Below the pieces are notes generated by a model, which had not been told where the DNA came from, did no database searches, and worked only from the letters and a program-made list of their open reading frames with translations. DNA of 14,316 bases, from contig JAYGEA010000312.1 of NCBI GenBank assembly GCA_046582635.1, forward strand, positions 1 through 14,316. Direction: 5' to 3'. Below are positions 1 to 7,190 of this stretch, piece after piece. Source of the DNA: GCA-2731375 sp046582635. GTDB taxonomy: Bacteria; Pseudomonadota; Alphaproteobacteria; GCA-2731375. Within the stretch, counting starts at the first letter, position 1. The number at the start of each line of letters is the position of its first letter. The translations under genes were made by a program, and so were the position numbers.

Positions 1-12
1 TTCTCTAATCAT
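1..12 (-). CDS. Possible start of a gene leaving the window (partial)
   Basis: On the minus strand an ATG at 12-10 opens a frame reading M-I-R-E to the window edge. A GAGG Shine-Dalgarno-like sequence at 23-20 sits 7 bases upstream, which is ideal spacing. Four codons cannot show what the product is. The AT-richer stretch behind it (13-199) would then be its promoter region. The call rests only on the ATG plus ribosome-binding-site pattern and could be chance. Confidence 0.3.
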
Positions 13-199
13 TTGAATTCCTCGTGCTTAATTACGCGCCTATAGATTCAATACTCGCATAACATTGTTGATGAACCACTTGATGGTGCGGTCACTCCCT
101 GGTCACTTTCAGAGTGACAAAAGGCCATATCAGGGTATAAAATGGGATGAATTGACAACAACCGACACAGGCTGTGATCCGGGAAATATATGGAGAAAA
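13..199. other. AT-richer intergenic stretch with spaced GTCACT repeats
   Basis: No convincing coding frame is visible; the open frames crossing it run through the tRNA gene. The base composition is clearly AT-richer than the rest of the window. It holds GTCACT at 91-96 and 102-107 and the inverted copy AGTGAC at 113-118, each starting 11 bases after the last. It also holds a short palindrome, CACAG-g-CTGTG, at 166-176. These could be regulator binding sites for a gene starting at the left edge. No intrinsic terminator (hairpin plus T-run) is visible for the tRNA, which is transcribed leftwards into this stretch. Confidence 0.5.
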
Positions 200-275
<76 letters not shown>

Positions 276-528
276 ATCCGGGGCATTCGGTCGCTGGCTG
301 CCCTGGCGGGCGAATGGCGCCCGAAGTCGTGGGGTTCATAGTGGATATTGAATTGTCTGTCCAGAGCCGCCGCGCCGCAATTCGCACTTTGAGGGGCCGC
401 TCCGTTCTGAAGGGTTCGTTTCGATAGGTTCGTTCCGACATCTTCGCCCTGTCACCGCTTCTTGGTGGAAGACATCTTGATCTCCAGGGTCGGCGCCACA
501 TAGGCAAATTCCATATGGGCGGCGGTCT
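276..528. other. Intergenic region between methyltransferase and tRNA-Phe
   Basis: The short frames in this 253-base stretch look like GC-rich chance frames and none is supported as a gene. Visible elements are the tRNA promoter (335-363) and a perfect 6-bp inverted repeat, CGGGCG-n5-CGCCCG, at 307-323. In the tRNA precursor transcript that repeat would form a hairpin just after the predicted start. No T-run follows it, so it is not a clear intrinsic terminator. I see no terminator for the methyltransferase operon. Confidence 0.45.
335..363 (-). promoter_or_regulatory. Candidate sigma70 promoter for tRNA-Phe
   Basis: On the minus strand, TGGACA (363-358) and TATGAA (340-335) are separated by exactly 17 bases, close to the TTGACA/TATAAT consensus. 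The spacer is AT-richer than its surroundings. Transcription would start near 328, leaving a leader of about 50 bases before the mature tRNA. A perfect hairpin lies in that leader (307-323). This is inferred by eye; no start-site data are available. Confidence 0.5.
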
Positions 529-1029
529 TCAAGTGTCCCGCAGTCGGTAAAGGTGATAGCGGCCGGGGTTGACGCCGTCGGGCAAGGGTGTCCGCTGACA
601 GCCGGGGATGGCCAGGGCCTGATCGGCCGCCACCACTGCGCCGGGCGCCAATAGCGGTGCCAGCGCCGGGCCGACAAAGGCCGCCAGCGCCGCCGTCAGG
701 GCGGCATCGCCACTGCCGATGTCGCAATGGGCCATGACCGCCCGTCCGCCCAGCCGGGCCAGGGCGCCGGGCAGGCTGTCGCGAAAATCGCCCTCGAAAA
801 GATGCCCCTCATCGGGGATGCAATCGGGATGGGCGGCCACCTGGCGCTCAAAAACAAAAATCTCCCGGCCCGGCAGGCGGTCCCGCAAATGGTCATAGGT
901 GCGGCCGTTGCCCAGGCCCAATTCCAGCACCGGGCCCGGCCGGGCGGCAATCTCGGCCACCGCCCAATCAAGGCAGGCGCGCTGGGCCTGCAGACGCCGA
1001 ATGGCGCTGTCCAGGCGGCTCACGGCCAA
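529..1029 (-). CDS. Class I SAM-dependent methyltransferase, small single-domain
   Basis: A 166-residue protein with a Rossmann-type methyltransferase core. Motif I is VLELGLGNGR at residues 34-43 (SAM-binding glycine loop), the acidic residue ending strand 2 is E61 in FVFER, and a later strand reads AVMAHCDIGSG (97-107). It resembles the small 'Methyltransf_17'-type proteins of alphaproteobacteria, assigned from memory of that family. The substrate is not evident. The frame opens with TTG (1029) directly after an in-frame stop; GTG at 1023 is an equally possible start, and neither has a clear Shine-Dalgarno sequence. It is the last gene of the minus-strand operon, 50 bases after the cyclic-nucleotide-binding gene. 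Given the glycosyltransferases across the divergent promoter, methylation of a sugar or lipid is possible, but this is only context. Confidence 0.8.
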   Translation of the reverse strand: MAVSRLDSAIRRLQAQRACLDWAVAEIAARPGPVLELGLGNGRTYDHLRDRLPGREIFVFERQVAAHPDCIPDEGHLFEGDFRDSLPGALARLGGRAVMAHCDIGSGDAALTAALAAFVGPALAPLLAPGAVVAADQALAIPGCQRTPLPDGVNPGRYHLYRLRDT

Positions 1030-1079
1030 TCACCGCGCGCGGGGGGAATAGGCATCATCATAATCAGCTGGCGGATAAT

Positions 1080-1556
1080 TTAGGCGGCACCGTTTTCGAG
1101 CTCGCGCAGGCGGTTGTTGGCGGCGGTCAGCAATTGGTTGGTGGCGTCCTGGCGGTGGGCCTGATAGCGCATGATCTCCACCGCCATGGTGGGGAATTCA
1201 TTGACCAGGCGGAAAAACAGATCCTTGGAAATGCGCAGGGTTTCCAACTTCGAGGTGGCGGTGATGGTGGCGGTGCGGGGCACTTCGCACAGAATGGCGA
1301 TTTCGCCCACGAAGGCGTTGCGGCCGATCTGATCCACGGTCAGCTTGCTGCCATCGGGCAGATCAATGATCACATCCGCGGTGCCGTCCACCACGACAAA
1401 AGCCGCATCGCCGATATCGCCCTGCACGCACAGGTCCTGGCCGTCCTGAAAGGTCAGCCGTTCGGAGGTGAAGGCCAACAGCTTCAGCTTCGAGGGTTCT
1501 ATGTTGGCGAACAGGGGGATTTTGCGCAGCAGTTCAACTTCTTCATTCAGGCTCAT
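1080..1556 (-). CDS. Stand-alone cyclic nucleotide-binding domain protein (Crp-like sensor without HTH)
   Basis: A 158-residue protein that is almost entirely one cNMP-binding beta-roll. The phosphate-binding cassette is FVGEIAILCEVPRTAT (82-97). Its E85 and R94 correspond to the conserved Glu and Arg that contact the ribose and cyclic phosphate in CRP and PKA regulatory domains, so ligand binding looks intact. The C-terminus (about 112-155) is helical and far too short for the winged-helix DNA-binding domain of a Crp/Fnr regulator. It therefore probably acts by protein contact rather than as a transcription factor. It starts at ATG 1556-1554 with GGAG at 1567-1564, 36 bases after the ABC gene ends, so the two are almost surely co-transcribed. 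The obvious candidate partner is that ABC protein (inference). Confidence 0.88.
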   Translation of the reverse strand: MSLNEEVELLRKIPLFANIEPSKLKLLAFTSERLTFQDGQDLCVQGDIGDAAFVVVDGTADVIIDLPDGSKLTVDQIGRNAFVGEIAILCEVPRTATITATSKLETLRISKDLFFRLVNEFPTMAVEIMRYQAHRQDATNQLLTAANNRLRELENGAA

Positions 1557-1592
1557 GATCCATCTCCGCCGAATAATTTATGCCGCCCCATC

Positions 1593-4302
1593 CTACTCCG
1601 ACTCCAGCAGTTCCTTGAGGTGCTCGTTGCTTTCCCTCAATGCATCAAAGCTGCCCGATTCCATCAGCCGGCCCTGGCGCATGATCAGAACTTCATCGAA
1701 ATTCTCCGCCATGCTGGCCCGCTGTACGGACCAGATCAAACAGCGGCCTTCGAAATCAGCCAGCAAAGAGTCCATTATCCGGCCTTGCGTGGCGGAGTCC
1801 AGCGAAGTCGTGGCTTCCGACAGGATCAGGACATCCGGCCGTTTCAGCAAGGCGCGGGCCAGGGCAAGTTTCTGCCGCTGCGCCGTGGACAGGCGGGAGC
1901 CGGCAATGCCGACCGTGAAGTTCAGGCCCACCTCGGCCACGGTGTCGTGCAGGTTCAATTCTTCCACCACGTCCCCGATCAGGGCGCCGACCCGCTCGGC
2001 CGCCTGGGCCTGGCCGTAGGCCACCTTGCCGAACAGAATATTGTCCTGAATATTGGCGGCGGCGTTGTATTTTTCCGCGTCAAAGAATTCCACGGAATGT
2101 TCCAGCCCGGCGGGCAGATGTTCGGCGAAGTACCGGCGCGCTTCCAGCACTTTGCTCTGCAGTTCCTCATCAACCAGACCCAAACGGTGCCGGGCCGGGA
2201 TCAACTTGAATGGCAGGGACATCAACTGGGTGCGGTCCTCGCCGGGCAGGGCGGCCAGATTGGCCCGGTCGCTGCGCTGCAGCAGGGCCTGGATATCGGG
2301 CAGCTCATCGGCGGAGATAAAGCTGAATTGCTGGAACAGCTCATGGTCGGGGGGGCAGATCGGCGAACAGTTCCACCATGGTGGAGGCGACCTGGTAGCC
2401 AACCGAGAGAAACTGTTCCGTCAGGCCGACCTGTTCCAGCACATCCAGGACGTAGTCGTGTTCGGCCAAATGCTCCACATCGAAGGCATCGCCCACCGGG
2501 TTGCCGAACATCAGGTTTTCGCCGATCGAGGCATTCATATTATAGGCCTCCGCCTCGAACCCTTCGACCAGGTCCAGAAGTGCGGGGTCGGCCGCCATAT
2601 GTTCCCGCAGGCCGGTTCGGGCCCGCAGGATATCGGCGGCCAGATCCACCCGTTCGCCGGGATTGATCGTGCCGCGCAGGCCGAACTGGTAGACTTCTTC
2701 ATCCATGCCGATGCTTTTCAGGGCCGCCAGGCCGGCCAGACGCAAGTCGGCCGGGCCATCGACCCCGGCGGCGGCGTAGTCGATCCAGTCGGCAGCGACA
2801 TCAAAATCGATATTGCCCGAACGCTGGGCCTCGTCCACATAAGTGGCGCGCTGTTCCGCCGCCTCGCCCGTATAGGCCACCGCGTTCATGGGCCGATGCT
2901 TCAAGCCGAGGAACAGATTATCCGCGATGGTGCCCGCGAAGACAAAAGCCGAGGCGCTGACATGGGAGATACGGCGCCCGGTTACCGCCTCCGCCAGGGT
3001 CGCGGCATCGCCGCCGCCCAGGTTGAGGTTGCCGCTGTTGGGGTCCAGCAGGCGCGCCAGCAAAAGGGTCAATTCGTCCTTGCCGCTGCCGCCCGCACCG
3101 ACGATGGCGTAGCGCTTGTCGAGGGGCAGGCGCAGGGAGACACCGTCCACCACGGCCACGTCCTGGTCGTCGGTCAGGGTCAGGTTGGTGGCCGCCAATT
3201 CGCCCTGCAAGGGGCCCAGGCCATCGGGCTCCACCAACTGGTATTCCGGCCCGCGCATGCCGGCGGGGCCGAACTGAGAGACCACCTGATCGTACTTGAT
3301 GGTGGCGTCGGCCTGCATCTGATAATAAGTCAGCAATTCCTTCCACGGTGCGGCCAAGTCCTTGTGGGCGGCAATGGCGGCGACCAGGGTGCCGATTTCC
3401 AGATCGCCCTGGATGACGAAATAGCCGCCGATGGCATAAAAACAAAACGGCCCCAGCTGCTGGATGGAATTGTTGAGAAACTTGATGACGAATTTCTGCC
3501 GGTAGATGCGTTCCCGCACCCCATAGATGAAGAACAACTGGTTGGAGAAATCCGCCAGCACGAAGTTAGACGTGTCGTGGGCATGGGTTTCCTGAACGCC
3601 CTGCACGGTCTCGCCGATTTTATCCGACAGCCGGCGGACCCGGGTCACCCGCTCCTTGCCCAACAGATTGACCCGCATCTGCAATTTCGGGATCAGCCAC
3701 AATTGCAGGGGATAGAGGGCCACCGCCGCCAATGCCATGCGCCAGTCCTGCATGAACAAGAATGTCAGAATGGTCACCAGATACCCGCCCTGGAAGGCCG
3801 GCAGGGAAAAGGCATTACCGATAAAACCACCCAGAGGTTCCACCTCGGACGTGATCATGGGAATAATTTCGCCCTGGCTCATTTTCTTAAAGGTGGGCAG
3901 GGGGAAACGCAGGACCCGGGAATACAATTCAAAACGCAATCGGCGCAGCATGCGTTCGCCGGTCAGACCCTTGTAGATATTGATAACGAATTTAAAGCCC
4001 TGGTTGACGCCCACCAGGGCCAGGAACAGCAAACACAAAAGGAGAAGATAAGGCGTTTGCTCCACGAATACTTCGAACGGACCCAAAAGAGGGATATCCA
4101 GGCCAAATATGGAAAAAGTCAGTTTTTCGCTCAAATTCAGGGGAAATTCGACACCGATAGCCTGGATGGCCTCGTTGATGATGGTTTTCGGAACTTCATA
4201 AAACAGATACAGAAACGGCAGCGAGAACGCTGACATCACGGTCATGGTGATCTGTTGTCGGCGGGAAAATCGCCAAACATAGCCAAAGATTGTTTTTTCC
4301 AT
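1593..4302 (-). CDS. ABC exporter-type permease/ATPase with expanded degenerate ATPase domain, frameshifted
   Basis: With one extra C removed from the run at 2349-2355 this is a single 902-residue protein. As sequenced, the first frame (4302 to 2341) stops after 653 residues and the rest lies in another frame ending at 1593. Residues 1-345 form an ABC exporter membrane domain with hydrophobic segments near 20-37, 84-100, 158-183, 188-207 and 284-310. The ATPase domain starts near 365. Walker A is GAGGSGKD (402-409), with Lys408 kept but Asp in place of Ser/Thr. The signature is LSTAQ (804-808). Walker B is VLILSE, with Ser828 replacing Asp but Glu829 kept. The D-loop SLD is at 833-835, and the H-loop histidine is replaced by Gln860. 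About 300 extra residues separate Walker A from the signature and contain three copies of the post-Q-loop motif. A GGAG Shine-Dalgarno lies about 12 bases before ATG 4302. Substrate is unknown; divergent glycan genes suggest a glycan or lipid. Confidence 0.85.
2349..2355 (-). other. Frameshift site in a run of seven C (coding strand)
   Basis: The coding strand reads GAT CTG CCC CCC C GA CCA TGA here. In the first frame this gives D-L-P-P-R-P-stop (stop at 2343-2341). With six C it reads D-L-P-P-D-H-E-L and continues for 251 more residues carrying the ABC signature and Walker B regions. The sequence on both sides is clearly one ABC protein. A one-base homopolymer length error in the sequence is the simplest cause. 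A true mutation, phase variation by slippage, or +1 ribosomal slippage at CCC-CGA cannot be excluded. Confidence 0.85.
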
Positions 4303-4551
4303 TCGCCGCGCCCGCTCTCCAGACTGCTTCCAGACTACTTCCGGATATGCCTCGTTTGCTTATCGACACCCGGCGGCATAAACTAGCGTAGCGTATGCGT
4401 TCGGTTAAGCTGTACCGAAAAGCGAATCTAGTGATCTTACAAATAGCAGGAAAATGCCTGTCAAATCAAAAAGTTGCTTTTTGTTCTTACTTCGCCATGG
4501 CATAGTTGCCCGGTTTTCGATGGCAGTTATGCCGTAGGGGAGATAGGTAGC
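4303..4551. promoter_or_regulatory. Divergent promoter region between ABC and glycosyltransferase operons
   Basis: These 249 bases hold the 5' ends of both operons and are AT-richer than the flanking genes, with no convincing gene. I see a 6-8-6 dyad at 4400-4419, a perfect 7-bp AT-rich palindrome CAAAAAG-ttg-CTTTTTG at 4467-4483, and direct GCGTA repeats at 4386-4395. No -35/-10 pair in either direction is close enough to consensus with 16-18 base spacing to be named. The ribosome binding site for the rightward operon is AGGGGAG at 4536-4542. Confidence 0.6.
4400..4419. promoter_or_regulatory. Candidate operator dyad TTCGGT-n8-ACCGAA
   Basis: A perfect 6-bp inverted repeat with an 8-base spacer (taagctgt) lies roughly mid-way between the two divergent start codons. 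Its half-site spacing of about one and a half helical turns fits a dimeric helix-turn-helix regulator. It could control both operons. No regulator gene of that kind is visible in the window, so the binding protein is unknown. Confidence 0.35.
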
Positions 4552-5847
4552 ATGCCAAAAGGCACGCTTGAGGGCATGCGGGGTTCCCGTGTCCTGATCT
4601 ATAGCCACGACACCATGGGCCTGGGCCATTTGCGGCGATGCAGCACCATCGCCCATGCCCTTGTGCGTGAATATCCGGACCTTTCGGTGTTGATATTGTC
4701 GGGCTCGCCGATCATCGGCAGTTTTGATTTTCGTTCCAGGGTGGATTTTGTCCGCATTCCTGGCGTTATCAAACTGCGCAACGGTGAATACACATCATTG
4801 AACCTGGGCATCGATTTCGAACAGACCATCCATATGCGGGCCGCGATCATCAAGCATACGGCTGATATTTTCGCCCCCGATATGGTTATCGTCGACAAGG
4901 AGCCCTTGGGCCTGCGCGGCGAGATCGAGGATACCCTGCGCATGCTGAAGCGGCGCGGCACCCGTTTGGTGCTGGGTTTGCGCGACATCATGGATGATCC
5001 CGCCATACTGGTGCCCGAATGGGAGCGGAAGAATGCCATGCCGGCCCTGCGTGATCTGTATGACGAGATTTGGGTCTATGGCCTGCCGCAGATCTGCGAC
5101 CCCCTGCAAGGATTACAGGTGCCGCGGCAGGTGCGCCGCCGCATGACCTATACGGGCTATTTGCGCCGTCGCACACCGGACTCGCCATCGACCCGGCCCC
5201 TGCCGGAAATCGTCTCGGAACCCTATGTGCTGGTCACCACGGGGGGTGGCGGCGACGGCGAAGGGCTGATCGATTGGGTGCTGCGCGCCTATGAGGCGGA
5301 CAGCCGTATGCTGTATCCTGCTCTGATTGTCCTGGGGCCTTTCATGCAGCCGGAAACCCAGGCGGAATTTATCGACCGGGCCAACAAGTTGGACCGGGTC
5401 CAGGCGATCACGTTCGACGCCAAGTTGGAGGAGTTGGAGGACAACGCCATCGGCGTCGTGGCCATGGGCGGCTACAACACTTTTTGCGAGATCCTCAGCT
5501 TTAACAAACGGGCCCTGATCATTCCCCGCACCCGGCCCCGCATGGAACAATATATTCGCGCCAGCCGGGCCCAGGAACTTGGCCTGGTGCGCATGTTGGA
5601 GGACGATGGCAAGCGGGACGCGGATGTCATGGGCAAGGCCCTGCGCGAATTGCCCTACCAGAACCGGCCCCGGGACGTCATCGTGCCCGGCCTGCTGGAA
5701 GGCTTGGACAACGTCAACCGCCTGGTCGCGCCTTGGCTGACCGATCCGGCCGTGGCGGCGGAGCGGACGAATGAGCAGACCACGGAGCAGACCGCGGACA
5801 ACGCGGCGCCGGCGGGCCGGCGGGCCAAGGCCTCGTCCGGCGATTAA
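4552..5847 (+). CDS. Predicted glycosyltransferase, MurG-like GT-B fold (COG4671-type), first copy
   Basis: A 431-residue protein. The N-terminal half has the glycine-rich acceptor-side loop YSHDTMGLGHLRR (17-29), DKEPLGLRGE (115-124) and GLRDIMDDP (142-150). The C-terminal half has the nucleotide-sugar-side motifs TTGGGGDGEGL (229-239), MGGYNTFCEIL (305-315) and PRTRPRMEQ (325-333). This is the layout of GT28/MurG-related transferases, in the group of predicted glycosyltransferases without a settled reaction. ATG 4552 was chosen because AGGGGAG lies 9 bases upstream; the open frame extends back to a TTG at 4474 that falls inside an AT-rich palindrome. The last 30 residues are hydrophilic with a 12-base tandem repeat (EQTT/EQTA, about 5773-5796). 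It is first in the rightward operon and a distant paralogue of the gene at 8953. Sugar donor and acceptor are unknown. Confidence 0.9.
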   Translation: MPKGTLEGMRGSRVLIYSHDTMGLGHLRRCSTIAHALVREYPDLSVLILSGSPIIGSFDFRSRVDFVRIPGVIKLRNGEYTSLNLGIDFEQTIHMRAAIIKHTADIFAPDMVIVDKEPLGLRGEIEDTLRMLKRRGTRLVLGLRDIMDDPAILVPEWERKNAMPALRDLYDEIWVYGLPQICDPLQGLQVPRQVRRRMTYTGYLRRRTPDSPSTRPLPEIVSEPYVLVTTGGGGDGEGLIDWVLRAYEADSRMLYPALIVLGPFMQPETQAEFIDRANKLDRVQAITFDAKLEELEDNAIGVVAMGGYNTFCEILSFNKRALIIPRTRPRMEQYIRASRAQELGLVRMLEDDGKRDADVMGKALRELPYQNRPRDVIVPGLLEGLDNVNRLVAPWLTDPAVAAERTNEQTTEQTADNAAPAGRRAKASSGD

Positions 5848-5871
5848 CCAGCCTTTCCGCGTATTTTGGCC

Positions 5872-7188
5872 ATGACGTCCGAACGCATCCCACGGCCGGT
5901 TGCCTTCATCCTGAAAGGCTATCCACGCCTGTCGGAAACCTTCATTGCCCAGGAAATTCGGGCCTTGGAACAACGCGGCCTGGATATCCGCATCATTTCG
6001 CTGCGCCATCCGACCGACCACGCCGTGCACCCGGTGCACAAGCGTATTCGGGCCTCGGTCAATTACCTGCCGGAGTATTTGTATCAGGAGCCCATGCGGG
6101 TGTGGGGCGCCTGGGCGAAAGTCCGGCGTTTGCCCGGCTTTGACCATGCCCGGCGCCTGTGGCTGGATGATCTGCGCCGGGACCCGACGCCAAACCGGGC
6201 GCGCCGGTTCGGCCAAGCCATGGTGCTGGCGGCGGAACTGGACGATGATGTCAGGCATTTGCACGCTCATTTCCTGCACACCCCGGCCTCCGTCGCCCGC
6301 TATGCCGCCCATATGACCCATCGTACGTGGAGCTGTTCGGCCCACGCCAAGGACATCTGGACCACCGAAAGGTGGGAGATAGAGGAAAAACTGGCCGAGG
6401 TGGATTGGCTGGTTACCTGCAGCCAGGCCGCCCACGGCTATCTGGCCGAACGGGCGCCGATGGCAAACAGCAAGGGCACCGTCGGGCTGGTCTATCACGG
6501 CATCGACCTGGAGCAATTTTCCGTTCCGCCCCGGGACAGCCAAGCGGGCCCCCATCGCGACGGCGCGGACCCATCGGACCCGGTGCGCATCCTGTCCGTT
6601 GGCCGGGCCGTGGCCAAGAAAGGCTATGACGATCTGATCGCCGCCCTGGCGGCCCTGCCCGAAAGCCTGCATTGGCGCCTGGATCATATCGGTGGCGGCG
6701 TGTTGTCGGAGGCGTTGGCGCAACAGGCCCGCGACCTCCGCGTCGATGGCCGCATTGTCTGGCACGGCGCCCAACCCCAGCGGGCGGTGTTGCAAGCCGT
6801 CCGCGCGGCGGATATTTTCGTGCTGGCCAGCCGGATCGCGGCGGACGGGGACCGCGACGGCCTGCCGAACGTATTGATGGAGGCACAGAGCCAGGGCCTG
6901 GCCTGCATCGCCACGGAGGTTTCCGCCATCCCCGAGCTGATCAATCATGGCGACACCGGCCTTTTGGTGCCGCCGCAAGACCGCAACGCCCTGGCCCGGG
7001 CCCTGGCCGAGCTGGCCACCGACCCGGCGCGGCGGCGGCGGCTGGGACAGGCTGGCCAAGACCGGGTGCGGGATGGTTTCTCGCACGATTACTGGATCGA
7101 ACGGCTGGCCGGGCGCTTCGGCCTGCCCGAAACCGAGGGCCACGCCGCCGCCGACAAAGCCGGCGACAGGGCCGTCGGGGGAGCCTGA
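5872..7188 (+). CDS. GT4-family glycosyltransferase (WcaL-like)
   Basis: A 438-residue GT-B glycosyltransferase. The N-terminal domain shows LKGYPRLSETFIAQEI (14-29), typical of colanic-acid WcaL-type enzymes, then HLHAHFLHTPASVA (129-142) and SAHAKDIW (156-163). The C-terminal donor domain has VYHGID (207-212), SVGRAVAKKGYDDLI (242-256) and DRDGLPNVLMEAQSQG (327-342). In this last motif the usual E-x7-E becomes D-x7-E (D329 and E337), a change also seen in relatives. Such enzymes move a sugar from a nucleotide donor onto a glycan, usually on the cytoplasmic face. ATG 5872 lies 24 bases after the previous stop with no strong Shine-Dalgarno; an in-frame TTG sits 6 bases earlier. The tail after residue 418 is low-complexity. 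The specific linkage is unknown. Confidence 0.93.
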   Translation: MTSERIPRPVAFILKGYPRLSETFIAQEIRALEQRGLDIRIISLRHPTDHAVHPVHKRIRASVNYLPEYLYQEPMRVWGAWAKVRRLPGFDHARRLWLDDLRRDPTPNRARRFGQAMVLAAELDDDVRHLHAHFLHTPASVARYAAHMTHRTWSCSAHAKDIWTTERWEIEEKLAEVDWLVTCSQAAHGYLAERAPMANSKGTVGLVYHGIDLEQFSVPPRDSQAGPHRDGADPSDPVRILSVGRAVAKKGYDDLIAALAALPESLHWRLDHIGGGVLSEALAQQARDLRVDGRIVWHGAQPQRAVLQAVRAADIFVLASRIAADGDRDGLPNVLMEAQSQGLACIATEVSAIPELINHGDTGLLVPPQDRNALARALAELATDPARRRRLGQAGQDRVRDGFSHDYWIERLAGRFGLPETEGHAAADKAGDRAVGGA

Positions 7189-7190
7189 CA

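Noticed and set aside
102..118. GTCACT-n5-AGTGAC as an intrinsic terminator for tRNA-Phe
   Set aside because: On the tRNA's strand the T-run precedes the hairpin instead of following it, and the stem is only 6 bp.
136..157. TATAAA (136-141) and TTGACA (152-157) on the plus strand as a promoter
   Set aside because: They are in the wrong order and without partners at 16-18 bases; downstream on this strand there is only the antisense of the tRNA.
1..199. Integrated element or attachment site at the tRNA-Phe 3' end
   Set aside because: The AT-richer flank is suggestive, but no integrase gene and no second copy of the tRNA 3' end is visible in the window.
1134..2666. Open frame of 510 codons on the plus strand
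   Set aside because: Antisense to the cNMP sensor and the ABC gene; low-complexity Gly/Gln-rich translation without family features.
2053..4233. Long open frame (726 codons) on the plus strand
   Set aside because: It is antisense to the ABC protein, whose motifs are clear on the minus strand. No domain or credible start signal is visible.
4474..4551. Longer start (TTG) for the first glycosyltransferase
   Set aside because: The TTG lies in an AT-rich palindrome without a Shine-Dalgarno sequence, while ATG 4552 has AGGGGAG 9 bases upstream and gives the expected N-terminus.
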